Source: Zunongwangia sp. HGR-M22 (lineage in GTDB: Bacteria; Bacteroidota; Bacteroidia; Flavobacteriales; Flavobacteriaceae). Taken from it: a stretch of 64,000 bases of DNA. Numbering within the stretch: position 1 is the stretch's first letter; the number at the start of each line of letters is the position of its first letter. Shown here one piece after another: positions 24,775 through 35,024 of this stretch. The notes under the pieces are model-generated. The model ran no database searches and was not told where the DNA came from. It worked only from the letters and a program-made list of their open reading frames with translations. The stretch spans positions 2,159,001 to 2,223,000 of the forward strand of contig NZ_CP115159.1 of NCBI RefSeq assembly GCF_027594425.1, read 5' to 3'. The position numbers were made by a program, and so were the translations under genes.

Positions 24775-25878
24775 TTAGTATAATTTAAAAACTGGTCTGC
24801 CGTTTTCATCAAATTTTACTTCCATTAACCTTGCATGTCGATTAGGATCATATAATGGATCTGCTTTAATTTCTTCTAAAGATCTTTTATCTGATTCTGG
24901 AACCATTTTAGGATCACCAACTGCCTTTTCATAATCCCTGGCGTGATAGATCATTAAAGGATTACCATTTTCATCTACGGTAAAAGAATTATGACCTGGG
25001 CCATAAATGCTTTTTTCTTCATTCGTTTTTAAAACTGAATATCTTGATTTTGTCCAGGAATTTCTGTCCAATAGATCTGCATCAGCATCAGCCTCCATTA
25101 TTCCCATGCTGTAAGAAGCTCCTGTGGCACTTGCAGAAAAAGTAATAAAAATCTTACCATCATTTTTGATTACTGCAGGACCTTCATTTACCCAAAAATC
25201 TACTCGCTCCCAGTCGTAATCTGGTGTTGTTAGCATAAATTGAACCGTTTTTAATTTGATTGGTGATTCCATTTCAGCTAAATATAAATTAGAAGCCGCA
25301 AATTGTCCGCCGGTTTTTTCGGCCCAGCAGAAATAACGTTTCCCATTATTTTCGAAAACAGTTCCGTCTAAAGAAAAATCAGTAAAACTCATCGGGTCAT
25401 TGTCTGCCGCTTGCATCATTCCAAGTTCTTTCCAGTCATCTTCTAAGGGATTCTGGCCGGTACATTCTAAAACGTAAGGTCTTAATTTCCAAATATCACT
25501 TTCTTCGCTTCCTGCAAAATACACGTACCATTTTCCATCTAAAAAATGGATTTCTGGTGCCCAAATATGCCGACTCATGGGTCCACTTTCATGTTTTTCC
25601 CAAACCCGAACCGGTTTAGCATCCTGCAAACCTTTAATAGTTTTTGCTCTTCTTATTTCGATAGCATCGTAAGTAGGAACAGATCCTGTAAAGTAATAAT
25701 ATCCATCTGTATGTTTATATACAAATGGATCTGCTCGTTGCAACACAATAGGATCATTAGATTTTACAAAATTTTTATCTTTTGATGGATCACCCTGTGC
25801 ATTAATCTGAGAATAGTTAGCCATCCCAAGAACAGAAATAGCTACCAAAACCATATTTAAAAATGATTTAATTTTCAT
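24775..25878 (-). CDS. GH43 exo-arabinofuranosidase-like enzyme
   Basis: A five-bladed propeller glycosidase, about 367 residues from the chosen start (MKIKSFLNMVLVAISVLGM, a signal peptide). An ATG 17 codons earlier gives a charged, unlikely leader and would overlap the upstream gene. Catalytic marks are VLQRADPFVYKH (base Asp), the pKa-tuning Asp in SLDGTVFE or DPMSFTDF, and the acid in VNEGPAVIKNDG. YGPGHNSFT is seen in the GH43 subfamily 26 group of exo-1,5-arabinofuranosidases. It probably trims arabino-oligosaccharides in the periplasm. It is the last glycosidase of the operon. Confidence 0.85.
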   Translation of the reverse strand: MKIKSFLNMVLVAISVLGMANYSQINAQGDPSKDKNFVKSNDPIVLQRADPFVYKHTDGYYYFTGSVPTYDAIEIRRAKTIKGLQDAKPVRVWEKHESGPMSRHIWAPEIHFLDGKWYVYFAGSEESDIWKLRPYVLECTGQNPLEDDWKELGMMQAADNDPMSFTDFSLDGTVFENNGKRYFCWAEKTGGQFAASNLYLAEMESPIKLKTVQFMLTTPDYDWERVDFWVNEGPAVIKNDGKIFITFSASATGASYSMGIMEADADADLLDRNSWTKSRYSVLKTNEEKSIYGPGHNSFTVDENGNPLMIYHARDYEKAVGDPKMVPESDKRSLEEIKADPLYDPNRHARLMEVKFDENGRPVFKLY

Positions 25879-25901
25879 ATTATTAATTTTTCGTGAGAAT
25901 T

Positions 25902-26897
25902 TTAATTCAATTTTAGTTGTTCTGGCCAATCATTTTCCCAGCTTAATTCTTTGATCCTTAATTTTGGCTTGGCTCCGTCTTGAGCATCGTAGGCATGGAA
26001 AAACATATAATCTTTACCATCAAAAGTATATACGCTATTATGCCCTGCTCCATACCAGTTTTCATTCCCTTCTACTACCAACGTACCTCCGCCATTGGCC
26101 AGAGATTTACCCGATTGATCTAAATAAGGCCCTTTAACCGATTTTGATCTTCCTACTACCACTTTATAAGTACTGTCTTCCCCGCGACAACACAGATCCC
26201 AGGAGATAAACAGATAATACCAGCCATCTTTCTTAAAAATAAAAGGAGCTTCTAATGCCGCATCACCAGGATTTTTATCTGGAATATCAAAAGAGCGCTC
26301 TCTTCTGGCAATGGTATACCATTCTTCCGGTTGCGCTACAGATTTTAAATCTTTACTTAATTTCACCAATTTGAGTCCGTCCCAAAAAGAACCAAAGTTT
26401 AACCAGGCCGTACCTTCTTCATCAAAAACAATATTGGGATCTATGGCATTCCACATATCGCGATTAGGAACAGATTGCACAATGATCCCCTGGTCTTCCC
26501 ATTTATAATTCGGGCTATTTGGATCTAAAGTTGAATTGATCGTTAAGCCGATTGCTGAAGTATTTTTAGCAAATGCTGAAACAGAATAATACAAATAGAA
26601 TTTGCCTTCATGCTCAACAATATCGGGTGCCCAAATATGATTTCTAAATTCAGGAACTACCCCATCGGTCCATGAAGGTTTTTCTTCAAAAACCGGAGCT
26701 TCATGTTTCCATTCTTTTAAATCTTCCGAAGAAAACATTGAAATTCCTCTACCGGTACAAAACATATAATATTTTCCTTCAGCTTTTATAGCTACCGGAT
26801 CATGTACCATGGTTTCGTTAGTTGGAGTTATCATTTGTGCTGAAGCTAGAAAACCATTCAGCAATAACCCTAATAAACAATATCTCAAATTTTTCAT
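25902..26897 (-). CDS. GH43 endo-1,5-alpha-L-arabinanase
   Basis: The 331-residue exported enzyme (signal peptide MKNLRYCLLGLLLNGFLASA) cuts inside alpha-1,5-arabinan. Base Asp: ETMVHDPVAIKAEGKYY. HIWAPDIVEHEGKFYLYYSVSAFAKNTSAIGL and AIDPNIVFDEEG (tuning Asp) are typical of arabinanases (GH43 subfamily 5). The acid is the Glu of AALEAPFIFKKDGWYYLF, and YGAGHNSVY the late calcium/His region. Two bases separate it from the preceding gene. Confidence 0.9.
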   Translation of the reverse strand: MKNLRYCLLGLLLNGFLASAQMITPTNETMVHDPVAIKAEGKYYMFCTGRGISMFSSEDLKEWKHEAPVFEEKPSWTDGVVPEFRNHIWAPDIVEHEGKFYLYYSVSAFAKNTSAIGLTINSTLDPNSPNYKWEDQGIIVQSVPNRDMWNAIDPNIVFDEEGTAWLNFGSFWDGLKLVKLSKDLKSVAQPEEWYTIARRERSFDIPDKNPGDAALEAPFIFKKDGWYYLFISWDLCCRGEDSTYKVVVGRSKSVKGPYLDQSGKSLANGGGTLVVEGNENWYGAGHNSVYTFDGKDYMFFHAYDAQDGAKPKLRIKELSWENDWPEQLKLN

Positions 26898-26898
26898 A

Positions 26899-27861
26899 TT
26901 ATTCTTGTATTCCTTCTGAAGTCATTATTATTCTTTTTAATGTATTATCGTCGTTATAGTATAAACGATCGATACAAACCGATCTTCTAAAACTTCCTCC
27001 ATGGGTAGGAATGCTGCCATTGTGATAAATAAAATACCATTTATCCTTAAATTCTATAATCGCCTGATGGTTGGTATTGGAATTACCAGCAACTTCATTC
27101 AATATTCCTTTATATTCCCACGGTCCTTCGATAGATTTACTCATTGCGTAAGCTGTTTTCTCCGGAAATTTATAAGCATAAGAAAGATAATACCAATCAT
27201 CTTTTTTATGGATCCAGGGAGCTTCGGTAAAATGTGGAAGGTCTACCGTCTGAATTTCACCTTCAAATTCGATCATATTATCCTTCAATTTCACCCAATA
27301 AAGTTGCGTATTTCCCCAATATAGATAAGCATCTCCATTATCTTCAATCCAAACGGTAGGGTCGATATCATCCCAGGAAATATCGGTATATTCGGTAGTC
27401 ATATCGTTAGTGATAAGCGCACTACCCCGGGCATCTTCAAAAGGCCCAACCGGCGAATCTGATACGGCAACACCAATGGCTTTACCGGGATGTTCATCAT
27501 TATGTTCTACAGTTAAATACCAGTAAAATTTACCGTCTCTTTCAATAACCTGAGCAGCCCACGCCGAACCTTTAGCCCATTCAAAATCTTTCGCTTTTAG
27601 AGGAACTTTATGTTCTTTCCAATTCACCATGTCTGCCGAGCTATATACCAACCATTCGTCCATTTTATAAAAGTTACGGTCTAATGGCGCTTCATCATGT
27701 CCTGCGTAAATATAAACTGAATCTTTATACACCAATGCAGCAGGATCTGCCGTGTATTTATTGGTAATAATCGGATTATTAAAATTTTCTTCCTGTGCTA
27801 GTCCTACAGCTGAAGTAGCCATAAATGCACCACATACTACTAGTTTTGCAATTTTTTTCAT
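26899..27861 (-). CDS. GH43 arabinofuranosidase/xylosidase-type glycosidase
   Basis: This 320-residue exported protein (MKKIAKLVVCGAFMATSAVGLAQ) has the GH43 layout: KYTADPAALVYKDSVYIYAGHDEAP (base Asp), SWDDIDPTVWIEDNGDAYLYWGN (tuning Asp) and FTEAPWIHKKDDWYYLSYA (acid Glu). The AGHDEA and NTNHQAIIEF forms are seen in the arabinofuranosidase/xylosidase subfamilies. It likely removes arabinose side groups or ends. Its start overlaps the GH127 stop by four bases. Confidence 0.85.
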   Translation of the reverse strand: MKKIAKLVVCGAFMATSAVGLAQEENFNNPIITNKYTADPAALVYKDSVYIYAGHDEAPLDRNFYKMDEWLVYSSADMVNWKEHKVPLKAKDFEWAKGSAWAAQVIERDGKFYWYLTVEHNDEHPGKAIGVAVSDSPVGPFEDARGSALITNDMTTEYTDISWDDIDPTVWIEDNGDAYLYWGNTQLYWVKLKDNMIEFEGEIQTVDLPHFTEAPWIHKKDDWYYLSYAYKFPEKTAYAMSKSIEGPWEYKGILNEVAGNSNTNHQAIIEFKDKWYFIYHNGSIPTHGGSFRRSVCIDRLYYNDDNTLKRIIMTSEGIQE

Positions 27862-30239
27862 TGTTTTTTCATAAGTCTAACGCCATAAATTCCGGCAGTT
27901 CTAGAATCAGCTTCGGCTTCAAAGCGTATGGTTAGGGTATCATTTTTTTGTTCTACAATCTTCTTGGGCAATTCGTAATCTTTGGTGAAGAACTCGGCTC
28001 CATTTTCACCGTTTAGATCTTCATTGGCAACCAATTCTCCATTGACCAAAATTTTGAATTTTCGATCCTTATCTTGTCCAAAATAGGTTAATCTAATTCT
28101 TGCAGCTTCGTTAGCTGCATCCTGAAATTCGTAGCTAAACCATCCTGTGGCATCTCGCCAGTGGCGATCTTTATTTACACCAGCATTTGAATTTTTCGAT
28201 TTTATAAAGTGATCTGATTCGGGTTGTTGTTCTCCCGGGCTTACATAATCGATCGTTTTTTCCTCTAGCTCACGTTCGGCAATTTCCTGCTCTTTTCTTT
28301 TTTGCTGAATAGCCTCAAGACTTTCTGGAGTTTGTACCGGCAGATAAACTATATACCTAGAGTCGTGTATTTTATAAAACGGCTCAAATTCCAGATCTTT
28401 AAATTCAGAAGGATATAAAACCGATTTTGCTGAAAACCGAAGTTCTTTTTTAGAATCCACCTTAACTTTAGAAGCGAGATTATCTAAATTATCTAAAAGA
28501 AATATTGGTGTTTCTGAAAGTGGGATCTTTTTACCTTCAGCAATATGCCCTCCTCTACTGGCATCAGCAAAAAGACCTTTTAAATCATCCTTTCCGGTTT
28601 TTGCAGCTAGTACTAATGGCCCATATTTCAAAGATTCGTAATTAGAATTGTCTGGTAATCTTTCCGAAGAAATTTTCATAGGTAAATTCATCGAAATATG
28701 CTCTCCGTCTTTCCACTTTCTATTAATCGAAATATAAGAGCCCGGTTTTTTATCGAATTTTACTTTTTTTCCATTTACCTCAACATTAAATCCTTTGCCA
28801 GCCCAAGAGGGATAACGAAGATTTATAGTTACTTTTTGCGATTTTCGGGTTTCAATTTTAAACGAAGTCTCTTCTGAATTTGGGAAATCGGTTTCCTGTA
28901 TCAGTTTGAAATTCTTGGCTGACCAATTAACTTCTGAAGCTATAAAAAGATTAACATACAGCTCATTTTCGCTATGAGCGTAGATCATCTGATTGTATTT
29001 ACCATGATTTTCTAAACCAGAACCTACGCAACACCACATACTAGTTTCAGGCTGAGAATACACCCGATAATGGCCAGCACGCATTGGCGTAAAATACACA
29101 AAACCGCCTTCTGGATGCTGGGACGATAGAATATGGTTGTACAATCCCTGCTCATAAAAATCCATATATTTTTCTTCAGCATCAGCTAAGAACAGCTTTT
29201 CACTTAACTTCAGCATATTATAAGTATTACAGGTTTCTGGCCCCTGTACGCTACTCATCATACTTGAAAAGTCATTTGCGGGATGAAAATGTTCCCGAAC
29301 GCTATTTCCTCCTATTGAAACGGTTCTATTATTTACAACATTTTCCCAAAAATAAGTAGCCGCATTGTGATATTCTTTATTGTGATCTAAAGCGGCAATG
29401 GTTTCAAAACCAATAACTTTTGGAATCTGCGTATTCGCATGCATTCCATTTAAAATATCTTCCTCGTTTTCTAAAGGATTCAGTATTTGTTTTTGGGTAA
29501 ACGCATAGGCTAAATCTAAATATTTTTTATTTCCAGTAATTTTATAGACATCTGCGAAGGTTTCGTTCAAACCGCCATGCTCTGAAATAAGCATTTCCTG
29601 GATTTGTTCTTCGGAAAGATTTTCAGTAATATCAAGCATCCAATCGGTAAGATCGATAAGCATCTGCTTTGCCTGTTTGTTACCGGCGATAAGATAGGCA
29701 TCTCGTAAACCTGCATAAGTTTTATGAATATTATAAAGTGGCACCCAACCACCGTTAAGACTAAAACCACCTTCATTTATTTTTCCTTCTGAAATTTCTT
29801 TCCAGATCCGGTCGCTTTTCGGAATACCACCTATGTAACCATTTCCATTAGCATCCTGAGCTTTTTTTAATTCAGCAATCATATAATTTAATCGCTTTAA
29901 AGCTTCCTCGCTACCGGCTGAAGCATACATTTGGGCAAGCGCGGTTAAATAATGGCCGCCAATATGACCATCGAGACCTGTATTTTCCCAGTTTGGATAA
30001 CTTTCTGCTTTCGGCTCTAAACCGGCTTCGCGTAAAAAAGGAGCTAAAAGCCTATCTGGATCTAATTGCATGATATAATCCAAATCGGTATACATCGCTT
30101 TTTCAAAAATACTTTGATGAAGTTTTACATCATTAAGCTTAAAAACTGATAGTTTGTTTTGCTGTGCGAGTAAATTTGTGGATAAAAATATAATTCCAAC
30201 AATTAAAGCCTTTCTCAAACCTGGGAGTTTAATTTTCAT
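27858..30239 (-). CDS. GH127 beta-L-arabinofuranosidase (DUF1680)
   Basis: The 793-residue exported enzyme has a signal peptide (LRKALIVGIIFLSTNLLAQ), an alpha/alpha barrel (residues about 40-430) and beta domains. The GH127 signature is present: ETCNTYNMLKLSEKLF (about residue 345, catalytic Glu region) and SMWCCVGSGLENHGKY (about residue 420), whose Cys is the nucleophile in a zinc-cysteine centre. It releases beta-linked L-arabinofuranose, so the locus is not limited to plain alpha-arabinan. A long C-terminal part after about residue 600 (EEKTIDYVSPGEQQPESDHF) is a usual extra domain in Bacteroidota. Confidence 0.93.
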   Translation of the reverse strand: MKIKLPGLRKALIVGIIFLSTNLLAQQNKLSVFKLNDVKLHQSIFEKAMYTDLDYIMQLDPDRLLAPFLREAGLEPKAESYPNWENTGLDGHIGGHYLTALAQMYASAGSEEALKRLNYMIAELKKAQDANGNGYIGGIPKSDRIWKEISEGKINEGGFSLNGGWVPLYNIHKTYAGLRDAYLIAGNKQAKQMLIDLTDWMLDITENLSEEQIQEMLISEHGGLNETFADVYKITGNKKYLDLAYAFTQKQILNPLENEEDILNGMHANTQIPKVIGFETIAALDHNKEYHNAATYFWENVVNNRTVSIGGNSVREHFHPANDFSSMMSSVQGPETCNTYNMLKLSEKLFLADAEEKYMDFYEQGLYNHILSSQHPEGGFVYFTPMRAGHYRVYSQPETSMWCCVGSGLENHGKYNQMIYAHSENELYVNLFIASEVNWSAKNFKLIQETDFPNSEETSFKIETRKSQKVTINLRYPSWAGKGFNVEVNGKKVKFDKKPGSYISINRKWKDGEHISMNLPMKISSERLPDNSNYESLKYGPLVLAAKTGKDDLKGLFADASRGGHIAEGKKIPLSETPIFLLDNLDNLASKVKVDSKKELRFSAKSVLYPSEFKDLEFEPFYKIHDSRYIVYLPVQTPESLEAIQQKRKEQEIAERELEEKTIDYVSPGEQQPESDHFIKSKNSNAGVNKDRHWRDATGWFSYEFQDAANEAARIRLTYFGQDKDRKFKILVNGELVANEDLNGENGAEFFTKDYELPKKIVEQKNDTLTIRFEAEADSRTAGIYGVRLMKKQ

Positions 30240-30250
30240 TGATATTTTTA

Positions 30251-31873
30251 TTATCTGGATTTTTTACCCCAAACAGAATAGCCGTTATTTGCTATGCCTG
30301 CGTAGGTAATTGTTGTTTTTCTAGGAGATGCTTCCCAATCCCAAGCATTATCTAATATAAAACTATTCCCGTTAATTTCGAGCATCTGTGCGTTTTCATT
30401 AAAGGACCAAGATCCACTGATAGCTCCTCCAAGCGTATTATCTTCGTTAAGAATTACATCAACAGATGTTTGCATGGTTCTATATTGATATTGCAATGTG
30501 ATCTGTTCCCAAGTTCCAATTAAATCTTCTTTAACTATGGTTTCGTCTGGTACTGCGGCATATCTCTCCGGTGCTACTAACGGCCAACCATCTTCTGTCC
30601 AGTAAATTTCACGAACATGCCCCATCATAACAGCATTAGAGGCATTAATTCCTTCAACCCCTTCTGGCAACCTTCCCTGAGAGGAATAAAACCATTTTCC
30701 GGTTTCTTCATCTTTAAATACTGTACAGTGCGCAATACCAACCCATCCCGGATGGTTGTCAAATTGATAAGGATGTGTCAAAACAGGGAAAGCTTCTGCT
30801 CCATTAGTCACATTACCTCCATCAATCCCATAATAAGGACCTTCAATATTTTCTGAACGGGCAACACGTGTGTTATACGCTACAGATAGTTCATCATAAG
30901 CCAAGAATAAATAATAATAGCCAGTTTCTTCATTATAAATAATCTCTGGACCTTCTAAAGCCTGCCAACGATTTTGGTTTACATTCCCTCTACCGGCGAT
31001 ACGTGTACCATAGTCTTCTAGAGCGTTTAATTGAAATGGTTTCCCAGTAGATGCATCAAGTTTAACGGCAGCAATCCCAGAATGCCAAGAACCGTATATT
31101 AACCAATGCTCACCATTAGCTGACTTAATATAAGTGGGATCGATGGCATTATATTTAAAATAACCACTCCAATCTCCACTACCAGTTCTTGTATATGTTT
31201 CTAGACCGTCAGGAATCGAGTTTACAACCATACCCTTATCCTCCCAGTTATTGGAAGCAAGATCGTCGGTTTCAGCTAAACCAATAAACGCACGCTCTGT
31301 CCAGGAAGTATTGTTATCGTTTCCTATAATAGGATTAGTAACAACTACGCTATAATAAAATCTATATTTACCATCAACCTCGGCTATTTCTGGCGCCCAA
31401 AATCCATATTCCGGATTTTCAATTGCAGGCAATGGCGGATCCATTTTAGATCGCATACTATTTAATGAATCTTTGATCCAGGAAGGCACTTCAGAAAATA
31501 CCATTCCCTGGAAATCCCAATCTACCAAATTTGATGATCTTCTGTAAGGAAAATGACCATTTCCCTCATGTGCATTCCCATAGGATGCATCGGTTTGATA
31601 CATATAGAAATATTCGCCGTCTTTAGTTATACTTGGATCGTGAACATTTGCTAAGTTCCAGGAAGATCGATTATCCCATGATGCAATTGATGTATAATCA
31701 TCATTATAAGTAGGTCCATCGAAATCTGATTCCTCGTCTATGTTTTCTTCTTCCTCTTCTTCAACTTCGTCTACAAAACCTCCAGAATCATCATCGGAGC
31801 AACTATATGCTCCGATGATGATTAATATTGCTATCAATCCTTTTAAATATGATTTTTCATTAATTATTCTCAT
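30251..31873 (-). CDS. Lipoprotein GH43 endo-arabinanase with C-terminal domain
   Basis: The 540-residue protein has a lipobox (ILIIIGAYSCSDDD) followed by an acidic linker of Glu and Asp (residues 35-50), which usually exposes such enzymes on the cell surface. The GH43 domain runs to about residue 430: VHDPSITKDGEYFYMYQTD (base Asp), YGFWAPEIAEVDGKYRFYYSV, NAIDPTYIKSANGEHWLIYGSW (tuning Asp) and ALEGPEIIYNEETGYYYLFLAYD (acid). The last about 90 residues (DLIGTWEQITLQYQYRTM) resemble the lipocalin-like C-terminal domain of subfamily 4 arabinanases. It would cut long arabinan outside, feeding SusCD. Confidence 0.9.
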   Translation of the reverse strand: MRIINEKSYLKGLIAILIIIGAYSCSDDDSGGFVDEVEEEEEENIDEESDFDGPTYNDDYTSIASWDNRSSWNLANVHDPSITKDGEYFYMYQTDASYGNAHEGNGHFPYRRSSNLVDWDFQGMVFSEVPSWIKDSLNSMRSKMDPPLPAIENPEYGFWAPEIAEVDGKYRFYYSVVVTNPIIGNDNNTSWTERAFIGLAETDDLASNNWEDKGMVVNSIPDGLETYTRTGSGDWSGYFKYNAIDPTYIKSANGEHWLIYGSWHSGIAAVKLDASTGKPFQLNALEDYGTRIAGRGNVNQNRWQALEGPEIIYNEETGYYYLFLAYDELSVAYNTRVARSENIEGPYYGIDGGNVTNGAEAFPVLTHPYQFDNHPGWVGIAHCTVFKDEETGKWFYSSQGRLPEGVEGINASNAVMMGHVREIYWTEDGWPLVAPERYAAVPDETIVKEDLIGTWEQITLQYQYRTMQTSVDVILNEDNTLGGAISGSWSFNENAQMLEINGNSFILDNAWDWEASPRKTTITYAGIANNGYSVWGKKSR

Positions 31874-31878
31874 AATTT

Positions 31879-33429
31879 TTATTTACTCTCCAAAACAACC
31901 ACAGAAAAAGGAGGTAATGTAATCTTCAAGTTCCCTCTTTTGAATTTAAAATCTTTGAATTGTTTCGGAATTATTTTTTCTGGGCTATCAAAAGTATTGT
32001 GATCCTGAAGATTTTCAGAAACCAATATTTCTGCATTAAAATCATCGATATCAAAGCCTGAGAGCTCAAATTCAACTTCGTTCTCTTTTTCAGAATCTAT
32101 ATTCACCGCGGAAATATGAATAACATTCTTATCGTCTTTAGACGCAGATACTGATACTGCAGGTAAAGATTCTCCTTCATAAGAATATTGAGGGGAATCA
32201 AATGAAACCGGAAGTAATTTAGCATCTTGATGAACTTTATACATTTCCATTACATGGTACGTAGGTGTGAGTAACATCTTGGCTCCATCGGTTAAGGCTA
32301 CGGCTTGTAGCACATTAACAGTTTGCGCCAGATTTGCCATTTTTACACGTTTACTGTGATTGTTGAAAATGTTTAAAGAAACACCCGCAATCATGGCATC
32401 ACGCATGGTATTTTGCTGATATAAGAATCCAGGATTTGTACCTTCCTGAACATCATACCATCCACCCCACTCATCGACGATAAGTTCAATATTTCCTTTT
32501 GGATCGTATTTATCCATTATTTCGCTATGCTTAGTTACCAGCTCTTCCATTTTTAAAGCTGTTTGCATAGTAGAAAAATATTGTGCTTCGTTAAAATCTA
32601 CGGCATCACCTTTATCTCCCCATTCTACAAAAGAATAAGAATGTAAAGCCACACCCTCAATTAGATGATGCGGAACATCACGCATCAAAACCTCTGTCCA
32701 GTGATAATCGTCTACATTGGCACCAGACGCAATACGGTATAGACCGGTCTCATTATCCCAGCTGGTCATAAAGGTTGCATATTGGCGATAAAGATTAGCG
32801 TAATATTCTGGTGTCATGTTTCCACCACAACCCCACATTTCATTGCCTACACCCCAATATTTTACTCCCCAAGGTTTTTCTCTTCCGTTTTCTTTACGAA
32901 GACTAGCCATAGGACTAGTACCATCATGATTTACATACTGGATCCAGTCAGCAAATTCTTTAACTGTTCCACTACCAATATTCGCCGCTAAATATGGCTC
33001 GGCTCCTAGCTCCTCACAAAGGTTAAGAAAGTTATGTGTACCAAAGCTATTATCTTCTGTAACTCCACCCCACCATTGATTTACAATTGTTGGACGATCC
33101 TCTTTAGGACCGATCCCATCCATCCAATGGTACGTATCAGCAAAACATCCACCTGGCCATCTTAACACCGGAATTTGTAGATTTTTAAGTGCTTCAATTA
33201 AATCATTACGCACTCCATCCGTATTAGGAATTTCACTATCCTCACCTACATATAGACCATCATAAATACTACGTCCTAAATGTTCTGCAAAGTGTCCATA
33301 GATATTACGGTTAATTCTCAAAGAATCTTGATCCTCAATTTTAACTTCAGTTTGAGCACTAAGTCCTGTATATCCAATTAAAAATAAAATTAGCGATAAT
33401 ATTGTTAAGCTGTTTTTCTTCATAGTCAA
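31879..33429 (-). CDS. GH51 alpha-L-arabinofuranosidase
   Basis: The 516-residue enzyme has a signal peptide (LTILSLILFLIGYTGLSAQ) and a GH51 barrel. Marks are NIYGHFAEHLGRSIYDGLYVG, LRWPGGCFADTYHWMDGIGP, the acid/base Glu in GVGNEMWGCGG (about residue 197) and the nucleophile Glu in LIVDEWGGWYDV (about residue 315). It removes alpha-arabinofuranose from arabinan branches and oligosaccharides in the periplasm. It is the first glycosidase gene after susD, 15 bases downstream, so it is in the same operon. The family is sure, the exact linkage preference is not. Confidence 0.94.
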   Translation of the reverse strand: MTMKKNSLTILSLILFLIGYTGLSAQTEVKIEDQDSLRINRNIYGHFAEHLGRSIYDGLYVGEDSEIPNTDGVRNDLIEALKNLQIPVLRWPGGCFADTYHWMDGIGPKEDRPTIVNQWWGGVTEDNSFGTHNFLNLCEELGAEPYLAANIGSGTVKEFADWIQYVNHDGTSPMASLRKENGREKPWGVKYWGVGNEMWGCGGNMTPEYYANLYRQYATFMTSWDNETGLYRIASGANVDDYHWTEVLMRDVPHHLIEGVALHSYSFVEWGDKGDAVDFNEAQYFSTMQTALKMEELVTKHSEIMDKYDPKGNIELIVDEWGGWYDVQEGTNPGFLYQQNTMRDAMIAGVSLNIFNNHSKRVKMANLAQTVNVLQAVALTDGAKMLLTPTYHVMEMYKVHQDAKLLPVSFDSPQYSYEGESLPAVSVSASKDDKNVIHISAVNIDSEKENEVEFELSGFDIDDFNAEILVSENLQDHNTFDSPEKIIPKQFKDFKFKRGNLKITLPPFSVVVLESK

Positions 33430-33443
33430 TTAAAAATGGTTTA

Positions 33444-35012
33444 TTAATTAGCTGAATTTGGTTCAGCATTTGGATTAACATCAAGTTCAGATTGCGGGAT
33501 AGGTAAATATTCTTTACCCGGTCTCCAAGAATTGAATTCATTATCACGTTCTCTAAGTTCAGCTAATTTTTCAGCATCGTATAACCATCCCCATCTTCTA
33601 ATGTCGTGCCATCTTATACTTTCAATTGCGAACTCTAGTGCTCTTTCTTCTGCCAATTGATCTCTCATACCTTCTTGAGAAAGACTTGGTGCAATATCCT
33701 CAAGATCTGCAAGATTTGCTCTATTTCTAACTTGATTTATATATTGATACGCATCTTGGGTCTGTCCCAATTCATTTAAAGCCTCTGCATACATTAGTAA
33801 AACATCAGCATATCTCATTAAACGATAGTTAATTTCAGAAAGTTCGTTACCACCCTGGCTTTCAGATTCAAAACCTAAACCATCATGTGTGTACTTTCTT
33901 GGATAAATAGCATCGGGAGCATGTGGCCACTCTACTCCACCGTAAACTGTGGTTGAATTCGCTTCTGGTTCATTAGAAGCAAGAGTTACTAACAATCTAG
34001 GATCTACATTATCATCGACAGTTTCCTCTTCTTTGTATTTATTATAAATCCATCTAGTAGGAAGAAAATCTGAATATCCGAATCCATCTTGAGCATACGT
34101 ATGACCAATTGAAGAAACTTGCATCCAAGCATTCTGAGGCTCTCCACCGTAATTTTTCACAGAACCTCCTACTTGATCTGGTGTAGCAAATTGAACTTCG
34201 AATAATGATTCTGCATTATTTTCACTAAAAGGACTAAAATTATCCCTATAATCATCCATTAATGAATACACATTAACTTCTGGACCATCGATTAATTTTT
34301 TAAACTCAGCAGCAGCTTCGCTCCATTCCTCCTGATAAAGATGTGCTTTTCCTAAAAAACCTGTAGCTGCACCTTTTGTTGCTCTTCCTAACTGACCTCG
34401 ATCTGGTCCATTTACATTCGCATAATCAACAGGTAGCATTTGCTGAGCCTGACTAAAATCAGATTTTATTCGTTCCCATAATTCCTCTTCAGTTCCTGTG
34501 GGTTGATAATAATCTGCTTCACTCTGTGCAGGAGTTAATGGAATAGGCACTTGTTGAAAATTTATAGCAAGATGAAAAAAGGCTAAACCTCTTAAAAAAT
34601 AGGCCTGTCCCATAACTCTCTGTTTCAGATCCTCATCCATTTCAATATCTGGTGTGTTTTGTATTACCTGATTGGCTCTAAAAACCTGTTGATAATAAGC
34701 TTCCCACATCCATCTTATAGGATCTGAAGTAGGTAAAATGGTGAAATTTGAAATTTGTCCCAGATCCGGCCAAGGACTATCTGCACGAAAATCGTCTGCA
34801 CGACCATCAGTCAATGCAGGTGTCATTCTCATATAATATCCATCGTTAATAAGAGGAGTATATGTGGCATTTATACCAGCTAAAGCTTGATCTTCATCTG
34901 CCCAATAAGCAGCAGAAGTCATGCTGTTAGGATTGTCTAAGTTTAGTTCATCCTCGCATCCAGTCATTGCTAGCATGCCAAAGGATAATGCTAATATATT
35001 TCTAACTTTCAT
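33444..35012 (-). CDS. susD: SusD-family surface glycan-binding lipoprotein
   Basis: The 522-residue protein has a lipobox (FGMLAMTGCEDELNLDNPN), then the helical RagB/SusD fold: ALAGINATYTPLIND, FRANQVIQNTPDIEMD, AYFLRGLAFFHLAINF (TPR-like) and, near the end, RYADVLLMYAEALNELGQ and ERALEFAIESIRWHDIRRWG. It caps the SusC pore and binds the glycan, here probably arabino-oligosaccharides judging by its neighbours. It starts 12 bases after the susC stop. Confidence 0.94.
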   Translation of the reverse strand: MKVRNILALSFGMLAMTGCEDELNLDNPNSMTSAAYWADEDQALAGINATYTPLINDGYYMRMTPALTDGRADDFRADSPWPDLGQISNFTILPTSDPIRWMWEAYYQQVFRANQVIQNTPDIEMDEDLKQRVMGQAYFLRGLAFFHLAINFQQVPIPLTPAQSEADYYQPTGTEEELWERIKSDFSQAQQMLPVDYANVNGPDRGQLGRATKGAATGFLGKAHLYQEEWSEAAAEFKKLIDGPEVNVYSLMDDYRDNFSPFSENNAESLFEVQFATPDQVGGSVKNYGGEPQNAWMQVSSIGHTYAQDGFGYSDFLPTRWIYNKYKEEETVDDNVDPRLLVTLASNEPEANSTTVYGGVEWPHAPDAIYPRKYTHDGLGFESESQGGNELSEINYRLMRYADVLLMYAEALNELGQTQDAYQYINQVRNRANLADLEDIAPSLSQEGMRDQLAEERALEFAIESIRWHDIRRWGWLYDAEKLAELRERDNEFNSWRPGKEYLPIPQSELDVNPNAEPNSAN

Positions 35013-35024
35013 AATATTCTTTTT

